Below are positions 16,108 to 23,756 of a stretch of DNA of 64,000 bases, piece after piece. Every line of letters starts with the position of its first letter. Position 1 is the first letter of the stretch. Origin of the DNA: an uncultured Paracoccaceae bacterium (lineage in GTDB: Bacteria; Pseudomonadota; Alphaproteobacteria; Rhodobacterales; Rhodobacteraceae); contig CANMFL010000008.1 in assembly GCA_947497185.1 (NCBI GenBank), forward strand, positions 62,001 through 126,000. Direction: 5' to 3'. The notes beneath the pieces are model-generated. The model ran no database searches and had not been told where the DNA came from. It saw only the letters and a list, made by a program, of their open reading frames with translations. The position numbers and the translations under genes were made by a program.

Positions 16108-19100
16108 TCATCTTATGCTTGCCTCAAGCAGTTTGATTTCTTCGTCTGTAAGGCCAAACAGAGCATAGACCTGTTTGTTGATTTCGGCCTCGCATTTGGC
16201 GATCTCGGCGCTGAGACGCAGGATTTCGGCTTTGTCGCGATTGATCCACGTTTCCCATGCCGTGCGTTCGGACAGTTCGATATCGGCCTTGAAGCACTTT
16301 TTGATCTCAGCACGGAAGGCGGCAAAATCGGGCAACAACCACCACTCCTTGAGCTTAGTATTTAGGACGGTTGTGCTACCCGTTGGGCGCAGATCGTAGA
16401 TACGGTGGCGCAGGCCATTTTGAAGGGCATAGCGGCCCTCTGCGTGCGTCTGCGCGATGTCGGCGAGGGACGCGAGTGCTGTTTTTTCCGAGGCGGTTGC
16501 TTCGGGGATTGGCAATGTGTTGATGTAGTAGGTCCGCATTTCATAGAACTTTCCGCGAACGATTGGCGCGTCTCCAGTTAGCAAATACCAAAATACCTTG
16601 GAGTGCAGCAGCGCCAACAAAAAACGGTCAGCAGATTGGAGGATATAGCTCTTGTCGTTGGAGTATAAGCCTTTGTCATCATATGAAAAAAGTGGGCGTT
16701 CCGAAAAATGTCCATATGATATCTTGGGCGCAGCGAACGCTTCATGGTAGTCAACGGAATCCTGAATTTCATACCATTTGTAAGCCCCCTTTTTCCGACC
16801 CGGCCACTTCTCATTTGGCTTATTGGGTTTCCAGTCGTCAGGCTTGGGTTCGAGGATTGCGCGATACGCTTCCAAATGCTTCTTGATCGCAGGATAAGCG
16901 CCGATATCGACACCGCGCCGCGTAAATATAAGCCACTGGTCGCGCGACTCTGCCCGCCACGGTTTGAGGTCTTTGCCCTCAAGAAATGGGACGACGATTT
17001 CATCGGATTTGGGATCATCCAGAATAAGCTGATCGCGGGTTTTTCGATCTACAACAAAAGCGGAGTTCCGGCCCGTTAAAATCCCGCGATATGGTGTTGT
17101 GTAGACCTCCGCTAGCGTTGATTTTCCGCCTTTAATTTTGCTGCGTAAAATCCTCAGTGCGTCGTTCTCAAATTCCCATGACCCATTGGTCAACGCAGAC
17201 TGTGGAAAGTATTTGCCATTCGTATGATAGGCCGCGCGAAAGTTGGCATCTGGCAGCGCGTCAACATTCCAATATGAGACGGCGTGACTAGGTGAAGGCT
17301 CGCCTTGTCGCATCGTTACAATGGCGGGGTAGGTTGTGACCCCTTCAAATACCTGAATATCGCCAAAATCGACCACATGCTCTAGCTTGGCTTTGGACAA
17401 AAGATGCTGTCGCAGCGGTTTTCCAGAATTGGTTTTGAAGTATGTCGCGGAGCAGATGTAACCCATCCGCCCATCGGGTTTTAGCAGACGTAGCCCGCGT
17501 TCAAAGAAGTAACAGAACAGGTCTGCGCTACCGTGATAAACATCAAATCGGTTTGATAGGTATGGCTTGAGCGGCATCAAGAGTTCCTGACGCACGTAGG
17601 GCGGGTTGCCCAGCACGATATCAAATCCACCTTCGGCAAAGATTTCGGGGAAGGCGGTTTGCCAAGTGAACGGATGATCCAGATAGGCGAAGTTTGAATC
17701 CTCGATCAGGCTGTCGCCGACCATGAGGTTGTCATCCAGACTATCCAGCACCTTGCCGCGCCGCGCTGTTTTGATCCAAAGGGACAGCTTGGCGATCTCA
17801 ACGCTTTCCGAGTTTACATCGACGCCGAACAGATTGTTGGTCAGAATTTCACTATCGGGGTCGAAAAAGTCAGGTTGATCCTTGCCCTCAAGCGCGTTCA
17901 CCTTGTCGTTGACGCGGTTTAGCTCTGCCTTGAGGAAGTCAAAGGCCATGACCAGAAACACGCCCGACCCGCAGGCCGGATCAACGATGCGCAGCTTGGT
18001 CAGGCTGTCGCGGTATGCGCGCCATGCCTCAAGCTCGGCCGATTTTCGTTTCCAAGGGATGTTTTCGTAGTCGGTGACATCCGCGCCCTTCTTGGCAAAG
18101 GTCTGCACGGTCGCATCGAAAATCTCTCGGATATGGGTGCCGACAGTTTGATCGACGATAAAGCGCGCGATGTAGTCGGGAGTATATACAACGCCGTCGC
18201 GTTTGCGCCGCCCAGAGGTGCCTTTGGCCTTTTCGTCTTCGACCTCTTCGCCGCGCGCGATGGCTTGCAGGCGTTCCACGTCAGCGATGGATTGCTCGAA
18301 GATATGACCCAGCACGGTGACAGAGATTTCTGAGGCGAAGTCGTAGTCGCCGATTTTCTTAAACCGCTCGCATACGTCATTGGTAAGAGTCAGCTCGTCG
18401 ATGGCCGCGTCAGGTGCAAACAGCCCGCCGTTGTATTTAGGAACGCCAAGGCCGTCGCTGCCTTTGTCGATGGCGCTGAACAGGCCTTTGAAGTTGTCCC
18501 AGACGGGGCGGGGGTTGAATTTGTCTTCGCTCTCAAACGCTTGCTCGAGGATGTTTTTTGGCAGAAGCCCTGTGTCTTCGGCGAATGCGATGAACAGAAC
18601 ACGGTCAAGGACGGTTTGGGCGGTGGCAATGCAATCGAGCGGGTCGATGTCGGGCGTGGTGGTGCGTATCCCGTCAATCAGTGTCGAGCGCAGGGCCTTG
18701 TAATCGGCATAGAGCGCATCGGTGATGTCTTTGTCTTCGCGACGGCTTTCCTTGAGCAAGTCAGCGGTTTTGCCGCCCAGCAAATTGTCCGCGCTAAGCA
18801 GCAGCATGAAGCGGGCGTATTCCTGCGGCTCATTTAGGCGAGCGATGTCGAAATGTTCGTAGGCCTGCGTGCCTTCGCCAAAGCCATACAGACGAATTTC
18901 AAGATAGTTTGAGACCAGCACCCACTTTGTGCCGACGTTGTTAGTTGCGTATTCCCAAGCCTGCTGCACGGGCGTTTTGCTGCGCCCTGGCATGATCGCA
19001 TCGAGGTCTTTGGTCTTGGCCCCCTTCAGCTCAAACGGAGCGATGATGTTGACCTTACCATGTGAGAAGTGACCGAGGGCCAGATCAACAAATCCCTTCA

Positions 19101-19338
19101 GGATCGTTTGCTCGCTTTCGACGGTGTAGTCGTTGTTGCCGACAGGGGAGGTGTAGCCGAGGACGGCCTCGACGATCTTGGTTTTGAAGTCGGCGGATAG
19201 GGCGGTTTCCTTGATCGACTTTATCTTGCCAGATGTGATCAAATTAGCCCAATCGGTGAGTGCCTTGATGTCGCCTTCTGACGCGGGCGAAATATGCGGC
19301 GTATGCCGTGCTAAGGTTTTGTTGTTAAACAGATTCAT
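16108..19338 (-). CDS. Type IIG restriction enzyme/adenine-specific DNA methyltransferase (Eco57I-like)
   Basis: 1076 aa, a normal length for single-chain Type IIG enzymes. The N-terminal nuclease region has a PD-(D/E)xK-like layout, with D85 followed by ELK at 103-105. A helical linker follows, then the N6-adenine methyltransferase core with SAM motif DPACGSG at 453-459 and catalytic NPPY at 578-581. From about residue 730 to 1030 there is a TaqI-like target-recognition domain (VVPFLEGKDLKPW, ISYGHFSERPLF). It would methylate and cut at an asymmetric site; the recognition sequence cannot be read from the protein. It is the last gene of a minus-strand operon with an XRE regulator and a small membrane protein. 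Confidence 0.92.
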   Translation of the reverse strand: MNLFNNKTLARHTPHISPASEGDIKALTDWANLITSGKIKSIKETALSADFKTKIVEAVLGYTSPVGNNDYTVESEQTILKGFVDLALGHFSHGKVNIIAPFELKGAKTKDLDAIMPGRSKTPVQQAWEYATNNVGTKWVLVSNYLEIRLYGFGEGTQAYEHFDIARLNEPQEYARFMLLLSADNLLGGKTADLLKESRREDKDITDALYADYKALRSTLIDGIRTTTPDIDPLDCIATAQTVLDRVLFIAFAEDTGLLPKNILEQAFESEDKFNPRPVWDNFKGLFSAIDKGSDGLGVPKYNGGLFAPDAAIDELTLTNDVCERFKKIGDYDFASEISVTVLGHIFEQSIADVERLQAIARGEEVEDEKAKGTSGRRKRDGVVYTPDYIARFIVDQTVGTHIREIFDATVQTFAKKGADVTDYENIPWKRKSAELEAWRAYRDSLTKLRIVDPACGSGVFLVMAFDFLKAELNRVNDKVNALEGKDQPDFFDPDSEILTNNLFGVDVNSESVEIAKLSLWIKTARRGKVLDSLDDNLMVGDSLIEDSNFAYLDHPFTWQTAFPEIFAEGGFDIVLGNPPYVRQELLMPLKPYLSNRFDVYHGSADLFCYFFERGLRLLKPDGRMGYICSATYFKTNSGKPLRQHLLSKAKLEHVVDFGDIQVFEGVTTYPAIVTMRQGEPSPSHAVSYWNVDALPDANFRAAYHTNGKYFPQSALTNGSWEFENDALRILRSKIKGGKSTLAEVYTTPYRGILTGRNSAFVVDRKTRDQLILDDPKSDEIVVPFLEGKDLKPWRAESRDQWLIFTRRGVDIGAYPAIKKHLEAYRAILEPKPDDWKPNKPNEKWPGRKKGAYKWYEIQDSVDYHEAFAAPKISYGHFSERPLFSYDDKGLYSNDKSYILQSADRFLLALLHSKVFWYLLTGDAPIVRGKFYEMRTYYINTLPIPEATASEKTALASLADIAQTHAEGRYALQNGLRHRIYDLRPTGSTTVLNTKLKEWWLLPDFAAFRAEIKKCFKADIELSERTAWETWINRDKAEILRLSAEIAKCEAEINKQVYALFGLTDEEIKLLEASIR

Positions 19339-19346
19339 TGAACTGC

Positions 19347-19616
19347 CTATTCTTCATCACGGAAATAGAATTGCCGTTTCGTGACATCGCTGTTTTTAAG
19401 CAGAATTTTCCAAAGGAAATTGCCAATGAAGCCTAAGATTAGACCCGCAAAAGCTAGATGAAGCATGGCCGACTTGAAGAAATCCCATCCGTCTTCCGTG
19501 TTGGCGCTGTCAGCAACTAAGCCAACTGCTGCAATGGTCAGCAAGAATGCACCAACCAATTGCATACTATTGGCAAATTTATTGATTGGCGTGGCTAAAT
19601 CTTCAAGATGTTTCAT
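19347..19616 (-). CDS. Small two-helix membrane protein in the restriction operon
   Basis: 89 aa from ATG 19616 (MKHLEDLATPINKFANSMQL); the longer frame runs back into the regulator gene. Two membrane helices, about residues 20-38 (VGAFLLTIAAVGLVADS) and 50-70 (AMLHLAFAGLILGFIGNFLW), and a short charged tail. It lies 10 bp after the regulator stop and 8 bp before the Type IIG start, so it is co-transcribed. No family recognised. A small membrane protein inside a restriction operon is unusual and may be a separate accessory or toxin-like function. Confidence 0.65.
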   Translation of the reverse strand: MKHLEDLATPINKFANSMQLVGAFLLTIAAVGLVADSANTEDGWDFFKSAMLHLAFAGLILGFIGNFLWKILLKNSDVTKRQFYFRDEE

Positions 19617-19626
19617 TAATTTTGAC

Positions 19627-20034
19627 CTACTCGATAGCTGAAAAAAACAGTTTGGCTTCAACATCGGCTGATGTGCCCTTTGAGAGCGCCTGTTCAAAAA
19701 TATACTTGGAGAATCTTCTCACATCATCGCTAGAGAACGAGCGCTCGCTTGATTCCATGTGTTCGAAAACAGCTTTAGCTGTGTCACCCGTCAGTTGTGC
19801 AGACTGTTCGCTATCTGGCGCAGCCGTTCCATTGATCAGCCAGCTTAGATTTTGCTCAAATTCGTCGCAGAACTTTACCGCTATTGATAGTGGAAGCTCT
19901 CTCTTTTCAAGTTCGTAGTTCTTATAGGACTTATCAGCGATTCCGAGTATCGCTGCGACCTTGCTTTGAGGGTACCCCAAGTGGTTGCGCACGCTCAGCA
20001 TCCTTTGACCTATCCCGATCAATGCAGTTGACAT
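19627..20034 (-). CDS. XRE-family HTH regulator of the restriction operon
   Basis: 135 aa from ATG 20034 (MSTALIGIGQRM). Residues about 5-60 form a Cro/CI-type HTH (RMLSVRNHLGYPQSKVAAILG; IADKSYKNYELEKRELPLSI), with a C-terminal helical region of unknown use. It is divergent from the small HTH genes and heads the restriction operon, so it probably controls restriction gene timing in the manner of C-proteins and may also touch the divergent integration genes. A direct repeat TTYGGAC overlaps its start region and could be its operator. Confidence 0.82.
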   Translation of the reverse strand: MSTALIGIGQRMLSVRNHLGYPQSKVAAILGIADKSYKNYELEKRELPLSIAVKFCDEFEQNLSWLINGTAAPDSEQSAQLTGDTAKAVFEHMESSERSFSSDDVRRFSKYIFEQALSKGTSADVEAKLFFSAIE

Positions 20035-20060
20035 TCGGACAAATGTACCCTTATTTGGAC
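20034..20060. promoter_or_regulatory. Candidate operator: direct repeat TTYGGAC spaced 20 bp
   Basis: TTCGGAC (20034-20040) and TTTGGAC (20054-20060) lie exactly 20 bp apart, two helical turns, and include CAAAT/ATTTG as short inverted arms. They sit at the divergent start region between the XRE regulator and the small HTH genes. Suggestive only. Confidence 0.35.
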
Positions 20061-20124
20061 TTACGTAACCCAATGCGACGTATTTCGTCTTACATTATCA
20101 CTATTCGCCAAGGAGGAAAGAACC

Positions 20125-20331
20125 ATGACCGATTGTTCCCTGCTTACCCCTAGAGAATTAGCGGCTGAGACTGGTTGGCCTGAGAAGAGGATCAGAAAGC
20201 TAATAGCCACCCAAAGTATCAGACATTTGAAAAATGGGGCAAATTACCTGCTCCCACAAAACGCCATTCAAGATTACATCGCGCGGAACATGGTCGAACC
20301 ATCGCTTGGGGAGGCGACGGACGATGAATGA
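20125..20331 (+). CDS. Small HTH DNA-binding protein, excisionase-like
   Basis: 68 aa, with AAGGAGGAAAG just upstream of the ATG, a strong binding site. The sequence LTPRELAAETGWPEKRIRKLI is a winged-HTH MerR/AlpA-type recognition unit, and the size fits recombination directionality factors. The next small gene overlaps its stop by 8 bp, and the integrase gene follows. It is the first gene of a plus-strand integration operon, divergent from the restriction regulator. It most likely biases the integrase to excision or regulates the operon. Confidence 0.75.
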   Translation: MTDCSLLTPRELAAETGWPEKRIRKLIATQSIRHLKNGANYLLPQNAIQDYIARNMVEPSLGEATDDE

Positions 20332-20668
20332 TATTTTGCCATCCTACACTACACCAAAGGCCCTTGCGACTCGCCTAAGTGCGTCGCCGCGCTTTGTAGA
20401 AGATACTGTCCGTGCTTTGGGCTGTTTTTGCAAAGTTGGGCAGAAAGTCATTATGCTAGATCATCATGTGGTTGCGTTTATGGAGGCGATGGAATGCCGC
20501 TCAAAGTCACCAAACGGGGCCAAATCTGGCACTACTCAGGGACAGTTGCCGGTAGGCGACTACGAGGAACTACGGAAACAGCGGACAAAAGGATCGCGGA
20601 GCGCGTCGCATCAGAAGCCGAAACCAAAGCATGGCAAAGTCATCTTGATGGACCGGGCGCAACGCTAA
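20324..20668 (+). CDS. Second small HTH protein overlapping the integrase gene
   Basis: 114 aa from ATG 20324, overlapping the preceding small HTH gene by 8 bp and the integrase start by 175 bp in another frame. Residues 1-50 form another HTH-like unit (TPKALATRLSASPRFVEDTV). The C-terminal tail is basic and low complexity (KQRTKGSRSASHQKPKPKHG), as expected where the frame is shared with another gene. It might be a second excisionase or a regulator of integrase expression. The long overlap means its true 3' extent is less certain than its start. Confidence 0.6.
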   Translation: MNDILPSYTTPKALATRLSASPRFVEDTVRALGCFCKVGQKVIMLDHHVVAFMEAMECRSKSPNGAKSGTTQGQLPVGDYEELRKQRTKGSRSASHQKPKPKHGKVILMDRAQR

Positions 20669-21495
20669 CTTTCGCGCAGGCTGCTATCGCCTACAGGCAG
20701 GCAGGGCGTGACGATAGATTTCTTGATGCAATTGAAGACCACTGGAAAGATACGCTCGTTCCGAAGATTACGGGCGAAGCCGTCCGTCAGATGGCGCGGA
20801 AACTTTTTCCTGAAGGCTCAAATGCGACACTCAATCGCCAAGGCATCGTTCCAACGCAAGCGATTATCAACTATGCCTCTGAATTGGAGTGGTGCGCGCG
20901 CATCAAAGTGAAACGCTTCAAGGTTAGTGCAAAGACAAAGACTCCCGTCACACGTGATTGGGTGGAGAAATTTGCTTCACAAGCCCTCGACGACAATCTC
21001 CAACATCTCGCTGCCCTATGCCTTTTCATGTTTGGAACAGGCGCACGCCGTGGTGAAGCATGCGCACTAAAATGGGGTGATGTTGAGTTGTTCAAAAAGA
21101 CAGCAGTGATCAACCAGACGAAGATTGAGCATCAGCGCATCGCACATCTTTCTCCGCCAGTTGTTGCCGCACTGGCTAACATTCCTTCAAATCGCAAACC
21201 CGACGACTTGGTATTCAGCTACGCATCTGGAGAAAGTGTAGGGCAAGTATGGAAGAACGTGATCAAGCGCGCAAGCATAGAGAAACTGTCACCACACTGC
21301 TGCCGCCACGGCTTCGCGACATCCATGTTGCAAGCAGGTGTAGATCCTAAGACTGTTGCTGTCCGTGGGGGTTGGAAAGACGTTGCTACGGTGATGAAAT
21401 ACTACGCCCACGCAATGGACGATCCGACTGTCACTGACGTGCTATTTGGCACAAATCTGACACAAGGTAAACCCAAGAAGAACGTAAGTAACTGA
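20494..21495 (+). CDS. int: Tyrosine recombinase (integrase) of the element
   Basis: 333 aa from ATG 20494, with GGAGG 8 nt upstream. An N-terminal strand domain (TKRGQIWHYSGTVAGRRLRG) typical of Rhodobacteraceae site-specific integrases is followed by a SAM-like domain and the catalytic domain. Catalytic residues are visible: R185 (TGARRGEAC), H268-x-x-R271 (SPHCCRHGFAT), W294 (GGWKD) and Y304 (KYYAHAM). The C-terminus ends with FGTNLTQGKPKK, whose DNA is repeated at the other end of the element. It lies 30 bp from attR, the usual position for an integrase, and recombines the 33-bp core in the serC leader. Confidence 0.95.
   Translation: MPLKVTKRGQIWHYSGTVAGRRLRGTTETADKRIAERVASEAETKAWQSHLDGPGATLTFAQAAIAYRQAGRDDRFLDAIEDHWKDTLVPKITGEAVRQMARKLFPEGSNATLNRQGIVPTQAIINYASELEWCARIKVKRFKVSAKTKTPVTRDWVEKFASQALDDNLQHLAALCLFMFGTGARRGEACALKWGDVELFKKTAVINQTKIEHQRIAHLSPPVVAALANIPSNRKPDDLVFSYASGESVGQVWKNVIKRASIEKLSPHCCRHGFATSMLQAGVDPKTVAVRGGWKDVATVMKYYAHAMDDPTVTDVLFGTNLTQGKPKKNVSN
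21446..21467 (+). repeat. 22-bp repeat in the integrase 3' end (right copy)
   Basis: Identical to 10677-10698. It encodes part of the integrase C-terminus and lies 58 bp inside attR. Nested direct repeats at both ends of the element suggest integrase arm-binding sites or an older junction. Confidence 0.7.
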
Positions 21496-21525
21496 AATAT
21501 ATAAGGAAAATATATATGAACATTA

Positions 21526-21558
21526 CCCTTCGTTGGGGAAGGGTGTCCCACCGCCGGA
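21526..21558. repeat. attR: 33-bp direct repeat, right boundary of the element
   Basis: Second copy of the 33-bp core, 30 bp past the integrase stop. Beyond it the chromosome resumes with the original upstream region of serC, including its native promoter, then serB. Confidence 0.92.
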
Positions 21559-21585
21559 GATAGGGGGGTACGGCGGATCAAGCAA
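21557..21585 (-). promoter_or_regulatory. Displaced native serC promoter
   Basis: On the minus strand TTGCTT (21580-21585), 17-nt spacer, TATCTC (21557-21562), then CGGCGG. In an uninterrupted chromosome it would place the transcript start at the beginning of the serC leader. Now it reads into attR and then antisense to the integrase gene. Confidence 0.55.
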
Positions 21586-21680
21586 CAGGGAAAATGCGGT
21601 TCTGCCTGATTTGTTGGTTACAAGTGTAATGATCATGGCGCGGATCGGAAACTTTGCGCATGTCGTTGCTGGTGGCGCCA

Positions 21681-21710
21681 TTTGAGTTTATTTGGCGAAA
21701 TGAAGCGGTG
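21681..21710 (+). repeat. Dispersed GAGTT...GGCGAAATGAAG motif (copy 1)
   Basis: TTTGAGTTTATTTGGCGAAATGAAG, in the serB upstream region. Similar strings occur after ribA (26511), rnr (32691) and ftsK (52775). Looks like a genome-wide intergenic repeat; function unknown. Confidence 0.45.
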
Positions 21711-21747
21711 CCGTGGCGCTGCAAAATGACCCCCTGAGGATTTTGAG

Positions 21748-22623
21748 ATGTTTGTAGCGACCTTTCTATGCGACCCGACCAAACCAACCTTGGATCCCGC
21801 TTTGGTCGAGAGCCTGCGCAATGCGTGGGGCGGTGGTGATGTGATCTGGTTGGCTGCGGACGAAGCGGCAGAGTTTGGATTGCCCCAGATGCCGGAAAAC
21901 GCGGATGACGTGTGGCAGGTGTGCCAAGATCAGGGTGTTGATATGATCATCCAGCCTGTCGCGGGGCGTCGCAAAAAGATGCTGATTGCTGATATGGACA
22001 GCACGATGATCCAGCAAGAGTGCATCGACGAATTGGCGGCAGAGGCTGGTGTCGGCGCGCGTGTTGCTGACATCACAGCGCGTGCGATGAATGGCGAGTT
22101 GAACTTTGAGGCGGCGATTGATGAGCGTGTCGGCCTGTTGGCTGGCCTGCCCGAGACGATCATTGATCACGTGCTCAAAACGCGGATTTCATACATGCCC
22201 GGCGGTGCTGCGTTGCTCAACACGATGCGCGGGCAGGGGGCGTATGCCGCACTCGTGTCCGGCGGGTTCACGGCGTTTACAGCGCGGGTTGCAGGCGAGT
22301 TGGGCTTCGACGAGAACCGCGCAAATACGCTCGAGATTGTCGACGGCAAGCTGACGGGCAAGGTTGTGCGTCCGATTTTGGGTCAGGATGCGAAGCTTGA
22401 GGCGTTGAACGGGATCACTGAAACGCTGGGGATCACGCCTGCCGACGCAATTGCCGTGGGTGACGGGATGAACGACCTGTTGATGCTGGCCAATGCCGGA
22501 ACGGGCGTGGCGCTGCATGGCAAACCTGCGTTGCAAGAAAAGGTGTCGGTGCGGGTGAACCACGGTGACTTGACCGCGCTGCTGTATATTCAAGGCTATG
22601 CCAAGTCGGAGTTCATGACATGA
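21748..22623 (+). CDS. serB: Phosphoserine phosphatase
   Basis: 291 aa with TGAGGA upstream of the ATG. The HAD catalytic domain starts near residue 75 with ADMDSTM (nucleophile and acid aspartates) and continues with VSGGFTAF and GDGMNDLLML; the N-terminal 75 residues are the variable SerB N-domain. It removes phosphate from phosphoserine, the final step of serine synthesis. serA and serC, the first two steps, lie on the other side of the integrated element and are divergent from it, so the element has split a three-gene serine locus. Its stop overlaps the next gene start (ATGA). Confidence 0.96.
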   Translation: MFVATFLCDPTKPTLDPALVESLRNAWGGGDVIWLAADEAAEFGLPQMPENADDVWQVCQDQGVDMIIQPVAGRRKKMLIADMDSTMIQQECIDELAAEAGVGARVADITARAMNGELNFEAAIDERVGLLAGLPETIIDHVLKTRISYMPGGAALLNTMRGQGAYAALVSGGFTAFTARVAGELGFDENRANTLEIVDGKLTGKVVRPILGQDAKLEALNGITETLGITPADAIAVGDGMNDLLMLANAGTGVALHGKPALQEKVSVRVNHGDLTALLYIQGYAKSEFMT

Positions 22624-23756
22624 CCCGCGAGTTGCGCCCTGCCACAATCGCGTCTCACGCCGCAGGTGCTGTTGACCCGCAAAGCGGCGGGGTTGTGCCG
22701 CCGATCCAGCCTGCGACGACGTTTATGCGTGATGAAAACTACGCGCTGATCCGGCCCGATAACGTTTATTCGCGCGACCAAAGCGACACGGTGCGGATGG
22801 CTGAAACCGTCCTGCGCAAGCTGGAACAGGCGCAAGATACGCTGCTGTTTCCCGCAGGCATGGCCGCGATTGCGGCTGTGTTCCGCACGTTACGGGCTGG
22901 GGATACCGCGATCATCCAATCGGGGATTTACTGGGGCACGACAAAATGGGTGCGCGATTTTTGCGCCCGTCGCGATGTGACGCTGTACGAGGTTGACGCG
23001 AGCGATCTGCCTGCGCTGCAAGCGGTATGTACCGCTCAGAAACCTGCACTGGTGTTTGTGGAAACGCCGTCTAATCCTTGGCTCAAGATCGTGGATATTA
23101 AGGCCGCAGCACAGGCGGCCCACGCAGCAGGTGGCATTTTGGTTGTGGACGCAACGGCGGCGACGCCGATTTTGATGCAGCCACTGGCGCTTGGCGCGGA
23201 TATCGTGATGCATTCCGCGAGCAAGGCGATCAACGGCCATTCGGATGTGCTGGCTGGCGTGTTGTCGACCAATACGCCGGATGCGCCGATCTGGGACATG
23301 ATCAAAGCGGATCGCCATGATGCAGGTGCAGTCCTTGGCCCGTTTGAGGCGTGGTTGCTGATCCGAGGGATGCGCACATTGCCTTTGCGGGTGGAACGGA
23401 TGACGCAGAATACAGAGGCATTGGCCGCGTTTTTGCACGCGCATCCGATGGTTGAAGACGTGTTTTACCCCGGTTTGCCGCATCATCCCGGCCACGCTGT
23501 CGCAGCGCAGCAAATGTCGGGATACGGCAGCCTGATGTCGGTGCTGGTCAAGGGCGGCAAAGACGATGCCCTGCGCATTGTGGGCAAACTGCAATTGTTC
23601 ATGCGGGCCACGTCGCTTGGCGGTGTCGAAAGTCTGGTAGAGCATCGTCACACGATCGAGCCGCACACAGGTATTCCCGAAAACCTGATCCGCGTCTCGG
23701 TTGGGATCGAGGATATCGACGATTTGATTGCGGACTGGACAGAGGCGCTCGGGTAG
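22620..23756 (+). CDS. metC: Cystathionine beta-lyase (Cys/Met metabolism PLP enzyme)
   Basis: 378 aa. The Cys/Met metabolism PLP family is shown by the ring YSRDQSDTVRMAE near residue 45, PAGMAAIAAVF near 80, SNPWLKIVDI near 145, and the PLP lysine in HSASKAINGHSDVLAG near residue 200. It probably splits cystathionine to homocysteine, pyruvate and ammonia, but related lyases and synthases are hard to tell apart by eye. It starts within the serB stop codon and is followed directly by the TSUP gene, so serB-metC-TSUP is one operon linking serine to sulfur amino acids. Confidence 0.85.
   Translation: MTRELRPATIASHAAGAVDPQSGGVVPPIQPATTFMRDENYALIRPDNVYSRDQSDTVRMAETVLRKLEQAQDTLLFPAGMAAIAAVFRTLRAGDTAIIQSGIYWGTTKWVRDFCARRDVTLYEVDASDLPALQAVCTAQKPALVFVETPSNPWLKIVDIKAAAQAAHAAGGILVVDATAATPILMQPLALGADIVMHSASKAINGHSDVLAGVLSTNTPDAPIWDMIKADRHDAGAVLGPFEAWLLIRGMRTLPLRVERMTQNTEALAAFLHAHPMVEDVFYPGLPHHPGHAVAAQQMSGYGSLMSVLVKGGKDDALRIVGKLQLFMRATSLGGVESLVEHRHTIEPHTGIPENLIRVSVGIEDIDDLIADWTEALG

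Larger units (their letters stand above)
10580..21525. mobile_element. Integrative mobilizable element inserted in the serC leader
   Basis: 10.9 kb between the two copies of a 33-bp direct repeat. Contents in order: noncoding left end; a RepC-like replication initiator; a mobC-mobA-mobB-mobD mobilization set; a small unknown gene; a two-gene unknown unit and a Type IIG restriction-modification operon on the minus strand; two small HTH (excisionase-like) genes; and a tyrosine integrase abutting the right end. No transfer (type IV secretion) genes are present, so it would need a helper. RepC suggests that it can replicate as a plasmid when excised. The cargo part (about 14.4-16.1 kb) is visibly AT-richer than the host genes. 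Insertion separates serB from serC-serA, which probably once shared a divergent intergenic region. Confidence 0.9.

Noticed and set aside
16108..19338. BREX/PglX-type methyltransferase
   Set aside because: None of the partner genes of BREX is present, and the N-terminal ELK nuclease-like site plus TaqI-like target domain fit a stand-alone Type IIG enzyme.
10547..21558. tRNA-gene integration site
   Set aside because: The repeat does not resemble a tRNA 3' end. It is the serC leader, and no tRNA was seen in the window.
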